Part shown: one piece after another, positions 31,869-43,856 of the stretch
Position numbering within the stretch: the stretch's first letter is position 1
How the letters are laid out: each line of letters starts with the position of its first letter
Source of the DNA: Polytrichum commune
Lineage: Eukaryota > Streptophyta > Polytrichopsida > Polytrichales > Polytrichaceae
Direction: 5' to 3'
DNA length: 60,000 nucleotides
Assembly (NCBI GenBank): GCA_950295325.1
Contig: OX485806.1
Coordinates: forward strand, 53,379,169 to 53,439,168
Translations under genes and position numbers: made by a program
The notes under the pieces: generated by a model
Told to the model about the DNA's origin: nothing
Database searches by the model: none
What the model saw: the letters and a program-made list of their open reading frames with translations, nothing else

Positions 31869-34770
31869 TCCTAGGTCCTCTCGGTTCCGAGAGGGTTTCA
31901 TCCTAGTGCACACACAAAACTTCTCAACATGAATTACGAATTGGTCCACAAACATTCATATACACAAGCCACATCATAGTTGTGAAAATCTGGTCCATAC
32001 TATCCCCACCTTGACCCTCTCGGTTCCGAGAGGGTCTCACTCTCATGCACACACAAACAATTTCAACATGAATAACTAGCTGGTCCACAAACATTCACAT
32101 ACTGAAGCCACATCATAGTTGTCAAAATCTGGTCCATACTAAAACCATCCTTGAACCTCTCAGTTCCGAGAGGTTCTCATTGTTGTGCACACACAAAACT
32201 TCTCAACATGAATAACTAGCTGGTCCACACACATTTACATTTAAAAGCCACATCATAGTTGTCAAAATCTGGTCAATACTATCAGAACCTAGACGCTCTC
32301 GGTTCCGAGAGGGTCGGCCTCTTATGCTCCCACAAAAACTTTGAACCAAAGTTGCTACCTTGTCTACACACATTCACATACACAAGCCATATCCTAGTTT
32401 TCAAAATCAAGTCCATACTATCTTTACCTGGACCCTCTCGGTTCCGAGAGGGTCGGCCTCTAAGCACCCACACAAAATTTTGAACCTAAGCTGCTACCTT
32501 GTCCACACACATTCACATACACAAGCCATATCATAGTTTTCAAAATCTGGTCCATACTCTTTTAACCTCGAACCTCTCGGTTCCGAGAGGGTCGGCCTCT
32601 AAGCACCCACACAAAACTTTGAACCAAAGCTGCTACCTTGTCTACACACATTCACATATACAAGCCATATCCTAGTTTCAAAATTTGGTCCATATTATCC
32701 CAACCTCGACCCTCTCGGTTCCGAGAAGGTCTGCCTCTTCTACACCCACAAAAATTTTGGACCAAAATCTGGTCCATACTCTCTTAACCTTGAACCTCTC
32801 GGTTCCGAGAGGGTCGGCCTCTTATGCTCCCACAAAAACTTTGAACTAAAGTTGCTACCTTGTCTACAGACATTCACATACACAAGCCATATCCTAGTTT
32901 TCAAAATCTGGGCCATACTATCTTAACCTCGACCCTCTTGGTTCCGAGAGGTTCGGCCTCTAAGCACCCACACAAAATTTTGAACCTAAGTTTCTACCTT
33001 GTCCACACACATTCACATACACAAGGCACATCATAGTTGTCAAAATCACATACACAACTCACCTCTAAATGATGTATACACATCCGCCCCAAGTCCACAC
33101 ACATTTACATTCAAAATCCACATCATAGTTGTCAAAATGTGGTCATTACTATCACAACCTAGACCCTCTCCGAACCGAGAGGGTCAGCCTCTTCTGCACC
33201 CACAAAATATTTGAACCAAAGTTGCTACCTTGTCCACACATTCACATACACAAGCCATATCCTAGTTATCAAAATCTGGTCCATACTATCTTAACCTCGA
33301 CCCTCTCGGTTCTGAGAGGGTCGGCCTCTAAGCACCCACACAAAATTTTGAACCTAAGTTTCTACCTTGTCCACACACATTGACATACACAAGCCATATC
33401 ATAGTTTCAAAATTTGGTCCATACTATCCCAACCTCGACCCTCTCGGTTCCGAGAGGGTCGGCCTCTTCTGCACCCACAAAAACTTTGAACCAAAGTTGC
33501 TACCTTGTCTACACACATTCACATACGCAAGTCATATCCTAGTTTTCAAAATCTGGTCCATACTATCTTTACCTGGACCCTCTCGGTTCCGTGAGGGTTG
33601 GCCTCTAAGCACCGACACAAAATTTTGAACTTAAGTTTCTACCTTGTCCACACACATTCACATACACAAGCCATATCATAGTTTCAAAATTTGGTCCATA
33701 CTATCCCAACCTCGACCCTCTCGATTCCGAGAGGGTCGGCCTCTAAGCACCCACACAAAATTTTGAACCTAAGTTGCTACCTTGTCCACACATTCACATA
33801 CACAAGTCACCTCTACATGATGTATACACAACCAGCCCAAGTCCACATACAGTCACATTCTGAAGCCACATCATATTTGTCAAAATCTTGTCAATACTAT
33901 CAAAACCTAGACCCTCTCGGTTCCGAGATGGTCGGCCTCTACTGCACCCCCAAAAATTTTGAACCAAAGTTGCCACCTTGTCCACACATTCACATACACA
34001 AGCCATATCCTTGTTTTCAAAATCTGGTCCATACTATCTTAACCTCGACCCTCTCGGTTCCGAGAGGGTCAGCCTCTAAGCACCCACACAAAATTTTGAA
34101 CCTAAGTTTCTACCTTGTCCACACACATTCACATACACAAGGCACATCATAGTTGTCAAAATCACATACACAACTCACCTCTAAATGATGTATACACATC
34201 CGCCCCAAGTCCACACACATTTACATTCAAAATCCACATCATAGTTGTCAAAATTTGGTCATTATTATCACAACCTAGACCCTCTCGGTTCCGAGAGGGT
34301 CGGCCTCTTCTGCACCCACAAAAATTTTGAACCAAAGTTTCTACCTTGTCCACACATTCACATACACAAGCCATATCCTAGTTTTCAAAATCTAGTCCAT
34401 ACTATCTTAACCTCGACCCTCTCGGTTCCGAGAGGGTCGGCCTCTAAGCACCCACACAAAATTTTGAACCAAAGTTGCTACCTTGTCCACACATTCACAT
34501 ACACAAGCCATATCATAGTTTTCAAAATCTGGTCCATACTCTCTTAACCTCGAACCTCTCGGTTCCGAGAGGGTCGGCCTATTATGCACCCACAAAACTT
34601 GTGAACCTAAGTTTCTACCTTGTCCACACACATTCACATACACAAGCCATATCATAGTTTTCAAATTCTGGTCCATACTATCCCAACTTGGACCCTCTCG
34701 GTTCCGATAGGGTCGGCCTCTAAGCACCCACACAAAATTTTGAACCTAAGTTTCTACCTTGTCCACACAC
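31869..34770. repeat. Hairpin satellite, array 4 (largest)
   Basis: About twenty monomers, typically 137-140 bases, with hairpin cores from about 31876 to 34690. Some units are shortened (for example 32710 to 32795), and longer composite units occur where a CACATACACAACTCACCTC / ATGATGTATACACA segment is inserted (33050, 33800 and 34175). The composite block around 33000-33140 recurs almost unchanged at 34115-34255. Apparent frames here all derive from the repeat. Confidence 0.93.
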
Positions 34771-35194
34771 ATTCCCATACACAACCGCCCCAAGTCCACT
34801 CTCGGAACCGCGCCCACTACACACTCGGAACCGCACCCACCACACTATCGGAAACCTAGTTCCTTCTCAAATAGCTCCAACTAGTTCAGAAGTCGCCGTT
34901 TTTTAGTCATAACCTACGACCTCAACCCAAAACCCGAGATGGTCTGGCTCTCGTTCATACACAAATAATATGAACATATTATCTTGTCTTTTCCACATAC
35001 CTATAGACACACACTGCACCTCTTCCTCGTCAACATGTGTTTCACCCAATACCCTCTCGGTCTGTCCCTAGTGCATACCAACCAACCCAACCCTCTCGGT
35101 TCCTAGTGTGTCGTCCCCTTGTGCATTCCCAAAGATTTCCAAGTTATCGCACTATCTAGGTAACACATATTACAACCTATTCAAGTGAAAACCC
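34771..35194. repeat. Decayed satellite edge next to MULE copy 1
   Basis: Broken satellite words: CTCTCGGAACCGCGCCCAC and CACTCGGAACCGCACCCAC at 34800-34840, and CCCTCTCGG half-cores near 35051 and 35091 without their partner arms. No gene is visible. Confidence 0.65.
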
Positions 35195-35274
35195 CACGGA
35201 CGCGCAAGTTTCTTGTTTTCAAAATGCAGACCCATATCTGAATTGCCCTATTGTCTGCAAGTCTTCTTCTTTAT

Positions 35275-35703
35275 TTAGAGTTTTGAATTTCCTTTGTCTT
35301 GTTCCCATAAACCTATATCTTTAAGTGCCCCTTGTGCATATATCCTCCACGACAAACTTACAGTAATCATCAAATTCTCTCTTCTCTCCTCGCGAGACCC
35401 GCTCTGATTTGAACTGTTCGGATGCTCGCTCTCTTCCATAGATATTGCTTGTGAACCACTGTCCTCCGCTTCTTCGTCTATCGATATCAGATTCAAGCCT
35501 CCCTTGTCCACTGCACACGTGTTCTGTGAGTCTGTAAGGGTCCCTCTTCCTTCTATGCACGTTTCCTCCTTCTTCTTTAGTTCTCTCCGTCTCCTCTGTT
35601 TCGAATTGCTGAAACTAGTCCCTCCCTTTCTCTTCTTCCGCTTCTTTCCTGGATCTATTGTGGAATCTGTAATGTGCTCTGGTTCCTTCATGTGTGCGTC
35701 CAA
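35275..35703 (-). CDS. Divergent basic ORF upstream of MULE copy 1, 142 aa
   Basis: Starts at 35703 and ends at 35275. The N-terminal half has a strongly basic, nuclear-localisation-like stretch (KKRKKRKGGTSFSN followed by KQRRRRELKKKEE at about residues 20-45), then TCIEGRGTLTDSQNTCAVDK and an acidic/Ser-rich tail. A diverged counterpart with the same blocks sits at 44165-43857 upstream of MULE copy 2, so it belongs to the element and was probably once a second gene transcribed away from the transposase. No known family recognised. It may be an exon or 5' part rather than a whole protein. Confidence 0.45.
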   Translation of the reverse strand: MDAHMKEPEHITDSTIDPGKKRKKRKGGTSFSNSKQRRRRELKKKEETCIEGRGTLTDSQNTCAVDKGGLNLISIDEEAEDSGSQAISMEESEHPNSSNQSGSREERRENLMITVSLSWRIYAQGALKDIGLWEQDKGNSKL

Positions 35704-35897
35704 GTTCCCCTCTATTGCTCTCTTCTGTTCTCCCTACTCTCTGGGCAGCCTTCTCCTTTGCTCACAAAATGACCCCTCTCCTACCTCTCAAACCTATATA
35801 TTACCACTGTTGAATCTTTAGGGTTTCCAATCGTTCGGTAGCCTTCCCTTTTTTTCTTTTTTTGGGGTCTTTTTCTTATTCGTCCATCTCTTTATCC
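35704..35897. promoter_or_regulatory. Candidate bidirectional promoter of MULE copy 1
   Basis: A 194-base pyrimidine-rich gap between two divergent frames, with CTATATATTACC at about 35791, a TATA-like word, and T-rich runs at 35850-35880. The corresponding gap in copy 2 (44166-44317) also has TCTTTATAGTACC. Function is inferred from position alone. Confidence 0.35.
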
Positions 35898-37082
35898 ATG
35901 GCTTCCTCGTCCACAATGTCTTCTTTAACGGAAATGATTGAGCTCCGTGCCACTGGCATGGGGATCCCCCTTCTTTTCCCAATAGATGCGCACGGTTTTG
36001 CATCTGTCTCTTCTCTGGACCTTAGTATTAGGTTTTCTTTGCAAAACAGTACAATATGGATCGAACGCGAGATTTATGATACTGTTACTTCTCTTTTGTC
36101 ATTGACCATGCGTGAGAATCCTAGGGTTGCCGACATCGGCTCGTCAACGTGGGAACTCTGCGCTGGTAAATACAGGGTGTACGGACTCCCATGTCCTTGC
36201 ACGAATGTATCCACGGATATCCGTACCCCTCCCCATTCCTCTGCGTCCACTTTCAATACTCCTCCCTTGGTCAAAGTTAAGACTGAGCCCGGTACGCAGA
36301 CTGTCATACATCTTTCCGATTCCTCCGATGGTGATGATCCCCCCGTTTCCACTCCCATTCACAAGCCATCCCCATCCTCCGTCCGTTCCACCTTTGTTAC
36401 CCCCCCTCCTCCGTCTCCTCTTCCTCCCTTTCCAAGCAAACCCCCGATTTCCATTCTTCAATGTCTACGTTCTCTTGCCTCCATGCCCGGTAGGAAGAAC
36501 ATCCTCAAGAAGCTGGATTATGACACCTTACAAATTCAAGAGGTTAATTACATGCCGCCTCGCTTTGATGGTGATCTCATGTTTGTCCTACCCCCACTCG
36601 GTATCTCTTCCTCTCATAAGAAGGCCCAATCCATGGACGGCATGGACAAACGCTATGACGGCCATGTTTGGACTAAGACCCAGACCACCAATATCACCAA
36701 TGACATGGGCCTTGCTTTTCGCTCCTCCTGTTGTGTTGGCCACCTCGAATGCCAAAATCCTCAGTGCGATTACCTACAACGTGCTCATCGGACTTCCCCG
36801 GTCAATGATATTGATTTCGACGGTTTCACCAAGGAGCCCTTCCCCGTTGGTGGACCCTTGCCTCTGAGATCCACTCTAATGTGCCGGATATGTAAGGAGC
36901 CTCCCAAATGCATTGCTCCATGTCATGCCAGAATCTTCTACGTCCACGGCAAAGGCACCACCCAGCGTGCCTGTATTCATCTTGGCAACCATCATCATCT
37001 CGTCAAGGTTGGCAATTGTAGAGATAGCCAACAGCGCATCGACTCCCTCATCGAGGAGCACGTCGAGCGAACGCCCCAAGCC

Positions 37083-39888
37083 TGCGAGCGTCAAAATTGC
37101 CCCCAAAGGCAATTTGGCTCACAATTGAGGTGTTTTAGCAAAACCCTTAGATGAATAATAGGGAAATTTAGCACAAACCGTTTAGATTAAGGTATGTTGG
37201 CTAAAGGAGCTTTACCCTTGGGTTAAACTTTTGGGCAAATAGAAATTAGAAACCGAAAGGGTAAAAGGGAAATGCCCTTTACCCGAATCGGAAGCGTGAA
37301 GTAGTGGGCTAGTTAGTACGTAGGTTAAGTTAGGAACAACCAAATCAAGCAAGCAAAAGTCAAGTGGCGGCAAAACAAGGGTAATTCCGAAAGCGGCCAA
37401 GAAAGAAAAGAAAGTGACAACTACGAGCGTAAGGAATTTTGCCAACTAAGACAAGGGGGCCATGTTGCCACCCTTGCCAACCAAAAATGAATTCCAAATG
37501 GAAATGGAAAAGCCTTTCTAAGGGCTTGAGCAAGTGGGGTGCGAGGTGGCACCCCTCACCCCCATTCACCTCCGAGGGCTTGGTTGCCACCGTTCAAGGA
37601 ACGGGACCCCTCAGTGAAGGAAAGGGAGAAGGGGTCCAACCCTTCATTTTGAAGGGTGATAAAAACCCCCTCTTCCCCTTTCAATCTTTCACTAATTTTT
37701 TCCATTTTTTGCACGGCGAAGCCCTCTAGAATTGTAGTTAGAAGGAGAAAACCATTCCCACTCATTCACGATAGGCATAAGTTAGAATTCTAATAGTTAG
37801 AACTCTTGACAGAAGGTAGTGTGTTTTTTAACACACCCCTAAGTTGCTGTGCCATTTTCAAGCGAGTGTTGTGCGTACAAAAATTACAATTTAGCCTTCA
37901 GATTTTGAGTGAATGTAGCCCTTTATGTTAGCTTTCCAAAAAGCCTAAGATTGTTAGAATCAGAGTTAGGGAGCAACCGTTATAAGTGTTTGAATGAAGG
38001 TGTCTCAGCTGCCTCTTAATTTACTAGCGCTGACTTTGCAAGCGCATAACTAAAAGACAAGTCATTCAGTTTCTTTTGTATTTACGTATATTATAGGTCT
38101 TGTTGTTAGTTTTTTAGAATGTATAAGCATGCTAGAATCTAATTTGATTTGTGAAAGTTATGAGTGTTTTAATGAAGGTGTTCTAGCTGCCTCTCAAACT
38201 ACAAGTACTGACTTTGCATGCGCATAACTAAAAGAGAAATAATCCAATTGCTTTTATATTTGAATATGTTATAGTTCTTGTTTTTAGCTTTTTAGAAAGT
38301 ATAAGTTTGTCACAATCAGATTTCAGAAGAAAAAGTTATGGATGTTTGAATGAAGGTATCCCAGCTGCCTCCTAAAATATAAGAGCTGACTTTGTAAGCT
38401 CATACCTGCAAGAGGAATCATGCAGTTGTTTTGATATTTGGGGCACTTGTAGATCTGATTTTAAGGTTTCTAGAAAGTCTAAAATTGCTGGAATCTAAAT
38501 TAATAAGCAAAAGTTATGGATGTTTGAATGAAGGTATCCCAGCTGCCTCTAGAATTCTAAGAGCTGACTTTGTAGGCTTATATCTTTAAGAAGGTACATG
38601 CAGTTGCTTTGATAATTGGATGAGTGATAGTTCTTGTTGTTAGCTTTCCAGATTACTAATAATTGTTCCAATTGAAGCTTTTGGACAAAAGTTATGGCCG
38701 TTTAAGCGAAGGGGTGTCTGCTGCCTTACAAGAAGAGGTTTGTCCATCCAAAGGTGGCGGGTACGAGTTGGTGTTGTGGGCGGCCGAGCGATGGAGTAGG
38801 GGTTCCGCACCAACCATCGCCAAGCCAAGATGGGAGTTAATCGGTAAGCATTTTAACCTTACACCCTTCAATTTAGGTTTGGAGGGAGCGTGGCAAAGGT
38901 ATATTCTCACCCCAACCCAACTATCCATGTAAGGCTAGGGGGGCATCATCCACCTAGCCGCCGAGGGGAAGTCCAACTCCCATGTGTGCGGAGCCTCTCG
39001 GTTAAATGTTGTGGTAGTAGCTTTCTATTCATAGCTCGTTCGTGTGTGGTGAAGCCGGATTTATCACCGGCATGACCACTCTGTATGTTTGTAGGTGGTA
39101 AGGTGGGAGTAATGACCCACGAAACCACCATCATGTTGTTGGCCCCAACCCTTGAAGATTGTGCAACAGGTTGAACACACAGGTTGCCTTATTTTCCAGT
39201 CCCATCAAGTTGAATTTTTGTGATCAAACCGTGTTAAACTAATTAATAACCAACACAATTTGTACGACCCCCGTGGGCAAAAAACCAACCGGAAACTTAA
39301 CTCGGAGGATTGAGACTACCCCTCCGACGGCAAAGATCGGAGGGTGTAAGTATCAATCAACCTTCAAGAGACCCGCACAGGGCCTTGAAGGGTTCGGGTT
39401 AGGGCATGCACCAAACAAGTGGGTGGTGATGCCATAATTTATGAACTTAGTAATATAGGCTTTGTTCAATTAACCATAAACTAATAATGAAGGTTGAGAG
39501 TGTGGGACTTAATTAAGGTCCCCCCGTTTAGATAATTTAATATAAAAGAAGTAAAGAATTAGAGGTGGCCCAAGGTAAAAGGTAAGGTTATTTCATCCAG
39601 TAGGGTTAGGTTGCCTTGATCCCAAGGCTGGTGCGTCTGCGCGTAGACTAGGATAGAGTAGACATTAGATTAGAAAACTTGATAATTATCCTAGGCACTT
39701 AATATATAGGCACAACCTATCGGAGGGATACGACGCGATTACCAAATACCTCCACTAACACCACACACCCATTAAATATCGTAACAACCGGGTTCGGCTT
39801 GGGCACCTGCTAAGGCAGGCCACCCTCACCGAAGGGATTGTGCGGTACTTTTAGGCTCCCTCGGAGGGGGGTGCCCAAAAGCACCACA
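37083..39888 (+). mobile_element. Solo 2.8 kb LTR of family C' inside MULE copy 1, TSD AAGCC
   Basis: 2806 bases beginning TGCGAGCGTC and ending AGCACCACA, flanked by AAGCC (37078-37082 and 39889-39893). Architecture parallels the LTRs of the element at 48969-59162: a GGCGAAGCCCT block, GTGTGTT...AACACAC, internal tandem repeats, and an end with CCGGGTTCGGCTTGGGC and TTTTAGGCTCCCTC. The sequence is diverged enough to be a separate subfamily. Frames inside it are not genes. Confidence 0.88.
37900..38740 (+). repeat. 178-base tandem repeats within the C' LTR
   Basis: The words TGTTTGAATGAAGGT and AGCTGCCTC recur near 37988, 38166, 38345 and 38520, with a decayed fifth at 38699, about 175-179 bases apart. 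Five units account for a third of the LTR. The family C LTRs have a comparable, diverged repeat (CAATTCATATCTAATTCAAATC at 50489 and 50671). Confidence 0.8.
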
Positions 39889-42548
39889 AAGCCACTCATA
39901 GCAAAATCGTCCTTGAAGCCAGCAAGGATACAATCGTCCTTGTGGGTGAGGTCCTCCTCCGCAATGATACTGATCCTCATCACTTTCTCTCGTTGGAAGA
40001 ACTTGAACCAGTTTTTGATCGTTGCAAAGAGTTGAATTCCCCCCACCTCCGTAACAAGGTTACCAGTTTCAAATACTTGCGTAGGTTAGGGGTTATGGAT
40101 GGAATCGCCAAACTTCGAGGTGTCAGCAACTGGGCCTATGTCCAGCATAATCAATTCCCGGTCCAGGGTGACGAAAATTACAAAGTTTTCGTTTTCAAGA
40201 TGTCCGAGGTCGGCCCTGGTAGTGGGGTCGACTTGGTTAAGCGTATGCAACCTGGTGGGGATCTCGAGCATGCTTGGATGATGTCTGACCATGTCAAACG
40301 CGTCGCCAAGTGGACTACCATGGCATGCCATGTATACGACGCTACCTACCAGCGCAGCATGACCATCGCTTGCTGCGACTTCCAATCCGAGGACAAGGAT
40401 GCTCAAGTTCTTTTCTGGCAAAACCTCAACCAAGTCATGGCCCGGCACGGTGTCCCACATCCAAACTTCATTGGCTTCATGGCAGACAGTGCCCAAGCCA
40501 ATTGGAACGCTGTGCGAATTGTGTATGGTTCAGGAGATCCTAAAGTTCCACTGCAGGGCCGTGAGCGCACTTGTTATTTTCATTGGAAACAATCGCTCGA
40601 GAAACATACAAAATCGTATATTAAACATGAGTTACAAGACCAACATAGACACCTTTGCCTTCAATATCGGAATGCGTCGTCTATGGAAGAGGCCGAGACT
40701 AGGTACCTAGCTATCAAGGCTTGGTGGTCTTCGTCGAATTGTACAAGTGAAGACGGTCTCAAGCACCTCCAGCTATGGCTTGCTTTTTGGCACTTCCGCT
40801 ACCTTCAATGGGGTGGTTTCATGGAACTGGTACATCTCCCTTTTCTTTCCTTCTTGTTTTTTCCTTCCATTATTTTCATCTTTCTGTGCTTGCTTTAATA
40901 CTCCATTTTTTCAATCAGGAAAAGGTATTGACCCCAGACCAGTTGGCTCGAGATGTCGTCGTGCAATCTTGCAGAGTCCGTCCACAACAAGTGGCTTCAA
41001 GCCTCCGGCAACAAGGGTGGAGACCTATACGTTGCTACTGTGGACGACTACATTCGCGCCTTCTTACAAGTTGTTGCATACTTCCAATTCCTTAAAGGTG
41101 GAGTTGGCGGTGATGGTCCAAGCAAAGAAGACCTCAAGCTTAGGGGAGCTCAACGTCGAGCTCAGCGTACTGGCGACCCCACAGTGTTGTAGAAGGTCTT
41201 GCTTGACATGCCTGGTGGGGAAGAATTTTGCACTCGCGATCCATACCTTGAAGGCGCCGAGGTGTTTGGATCGCAGAAGCGAAGACCCGACACTCCAATT
41301 GGCGATGATGGCGAGACCCACCGCCCCGATACCGTCAACTTCTCTCGCCCTCCCCCCGCAAAGCGCATCACTCGATCTCAACCAGTACCACTACCTACTA
41401 TCAATGAGGAGTCTTCCCCGTCTGTACAAGAGGTTCAAGTGCCTTCTCCAGCAGGAATTGGTTTTCAGCGTGTCACTGCCGTACAAGAAACTAAAGTAGA
41501 TGTCTCTCTTTGGCATATTGCCCGCATACCCCATACCTCAGAAAAGTCTTGTTGGGCTAATCATGCTGGCACGAAGAAGAAGTGCACCGCAAAAATCATC
41601 ACCAATAATAAGAGCGTCCCTGCACCGACCTATACCGGTATGTGGCATCATTACACACTCCAAGCGGAGAAGCGAATGGAATTCGTCTTTTGCCCAGATG
41701 ACATCGAGCGTTGTGTAAAGGGCCCTCGTCGGAAATGGGTCATACCGTTCTCTGCTGATGATCAGAAACCTCTTATTCCCCCAATTTGGCCCGTCAAGAT
41801 TGGGACCAACCTCACCCGTTCGGAGATCTTCAAGCTTGAAAACGCAGGTTTTCAACTCCCACCAAAGGAACGCATCACACCAACTCGACTCTTCACCAAT
41901 TCCGCTCCCCCACTAGATATGTCTGGAATCCGTATTCCAGACAACCCAGACGTCATCCCTCCGACAAGATTGTCCAAGGTTGTTCGACGATCCACCACCG
42001 CACCTTCGGCAAAGCAGAGGCAAATGGTTGCCTCTGCTGAAGCTATGCATGGTACTGTTCTGAAGTTAACAATGATCCCTCAACCAGGATTTGGTTGCAT
42101 TATCACTCTGCAGTCCAAGGCAGATCCGCAACCCCCCATCTACCAAGTGACAGTCAGTTCTCTTCCAGAGTGCAATTGCGCATTCTTCTTGGATATAATT
42201 TCCAAGTTTGGCCGCAAACGAAATCCTTATCTGAATTGTAAGCATCTCTATTACATCTTCATCAAGGTTTCTAATTTGGATCCTGAAGTGAATTTGTTCA
42301 TTCACACCCCGACCTTTAGCTTCAATGAAGTCAAACTCATCCTCGAAGGGGGTCTTTTGACACATTCTACTTCCTAGAATTCATCTCAGCCTACCAATAC
42401 ATTGTGTCCTACTAGACGTGCCAATTGTGAACATCATGTGAACTCATAATTGTTTGCTATAATAAATAAAATTCCATGCATTGTTTTTATTCCCTTCAAG
42501 ATCTTTTATTACAATACGGAATTGTATCAAGCATGCCTACTATATCTA

Positions 42549-42902
42549 TCAACTATACTTCCGTGTTTCCATCCTCCTACATGCTTCGGACTTCTTTTCG
42601 TCGTCCCTTCTTGATGGAGGTGGACCCGGTCGAAGCAAATCAACGTACGAAACCGTTTTATCCCTCATTCGATCCTTCAATGGACGACGATGCGGTGATA
42701 ATCCTCTCATTCTATCGCGAAACGACAAAGACCTCGAAGATTCGCCTACCATCTTGACTTCCTGCTCCGTGTCGATTGCCTTGTCTTCATTCAAATTAGC
42801 CGCATCATTTGCCTCACTATTCATGCACCTTGTTTCCTCCTTCTCCTGCACATCACCTCGCGTTTTATCTTTTTTTGCATATCGTTTCTGCTCCTCCTGC
42901 AT
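42549..42902 (-). CDS. Hypothetical basic ORF convergent with MULE copy 1, 117 aa
   Basis: Starts at 42902 (MQEEQKRYAKKDKTRGDVQE), and the open frame extends a further ~20 codons upstream without a stop. The C-terminal half, SSRSLSFRDRMRGLSPHRRP followed by LKDRMRDKTVSYVDLLRPGP, is Arg-rich with a repeated DRMR motif. No family recognised. It lies 170 bases past the MULE stop on the opposite strand and could be part of the same mobile unit or an unrelated exon. An overlapping plus frame (42481-42951) looks less protein-like. Confidence 0.3.
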   Translation of the reverse strand: MQEEQKRYAKKDKTRGDVQEKEETRCMNSEANDAANLNEDKAIDTEQEVKMVGESSRSLSFRDRMRGLSPHRRPLKDRMRDKTVSYVDLLRPGPPPSRRDDEKKSEACRRMETRKYS

Positions 42903-42962
42903 CCTCCACCTCCATGCTTGTGTGGACTGTGAAAATGGAATGAGCTCGTAGTCATCACTATG

Positions 42963-43856
42963 TTGATTTCAAGCACCTATGTCATGTTCCGACGATGTAT
43001 TAAAGGGAACATTGGGATCTCCTAGACTTCTAATCTCTTTCTCACATCCTAGGCTAGCAAACATGTCTCTCTCCTCTCCCATTGTGTGCATATGTCTCTA
43101 CATCCGTATTGGATGCGAGTATAACTTATGTCCTCATTTATATACAGCTGAAGATAATATCACAAACAATAATTGTTGGAGTCCAAGTTCTAGAGTTGAC
43201 TCACACATAGGACAAAGACAAAATTGATGGAATAAAAACGAAGCAAGTTGATCGCCCTTTGTATTTTGATTGACTCATTTTTCAATTATACCAACCTCCA
43301 TATAATTATTCTCATTCGTTCTTTCTTGGTTCATCATTGGTTTTATCATATACTTTTCTGTTTTATTTTAATTTTATCTCTTCGTGATTTCCAAATGTAA
43401 TGAGACCCTTTCAAATTCAGGGCCTTTTGATTTATTTTTTGACCTAAATATTCCACGGAAATAGGTCACAATTTTATTCTATTTTAGGAAAATCTAGAAT
43501 ATACTAATAATATTTTATACTTTTAATACTTCTAAATTTGGTATGAGAAGTTTACTAAATTTAATTCCTTTCCGCTCTCCGCTTTCCACATCTCCGCTCT
43601 TCGCTCACATAGCTGTGTCGTCCAAATTGGAGATTAGGTAGTAAAGTGGAGTAAATTAGTAAGTGTGGTGAAAACTAATGGGGTTGGAGTATTTTTTCAA
43701 TATTCACAACCTTGTGTTCTTCTTGAAATAAAAGTTTGCGATTCATGTTGAAAGTGTGGGAGTGTCAAAGAGTCACTCTCAAGGATTGAGAGACTTCATA
43801 CGAGTGCATGTGAGCGTGAGGCCCTCACCCGGATTACGACGCATAAGGGTGGGGGT
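42963..43856. other. AT-rich spacer between the two MULE copies
   Basis: No gene visible. 43230-43560 is strongly AT-rich. CCACGGAAATAGG near 43450 and CCGCTCTCCGC near 43572 echo inverted words at 22690-22780. CACTCTCAAGGATTGAGAGACT at about 43771 forms a short stem (CTCTCAA / TTGAGAG). Probably the 3' boundary of MULE copy 1 and the 5' boundary of copy 2 lie here, but I could not define terminal inverted repeats. Confidence 0.45.

Larger units (their letters stand above)
35898..42377 (+). pseudogene. MULE-like transposase gene with SWIM motif, copy 1, disrupted
   Basis: Begins MASSSTMSSLTEMIELRATG (35898). An N-terminal domain is followed by a Pro/Ser linker and Cys/His-rich segments (CRICKEPPKCIAPC, HLGNHHH). 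A 2.8 kb solo LTR (37083-39888) then splits the frame, which resumes exactly in phase at 39894. The transposase core has HVYDATYQRSMTIACCD and FIGFMADSAQANWN (two Asp), CYFHWKQSLEKH, an 89-base GT-AG intron (40830-40918) and NLAESVHNKW, a MULE hallmark. The C-terminus has a Cys-rich segment and CNC...NCKH (about 42171-42246), a CxC...CxH SWIM motif. Further lesions are a one-base frame change between 40919 and 40953 and TAG at 41190-41192. MULE proteins bind terminal repeats and excise DNA; this copy cannot encode one. Confidence 0.8.

Noticed and set aside
25440-34770. CRISPR-like array (22-base palindromic repeat at regular spacing)
   Set aside because: The intervening ~118 bases are homologous to each other, far longer than CRISPR spacers, and the context is a plant nuclear genome.
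32259-34859. Families of 60-150 codon frames rich in HIHIHKPYP-like sequence
   Set aside because: Pure satellite translation, shifting frame from monomer to monomer.
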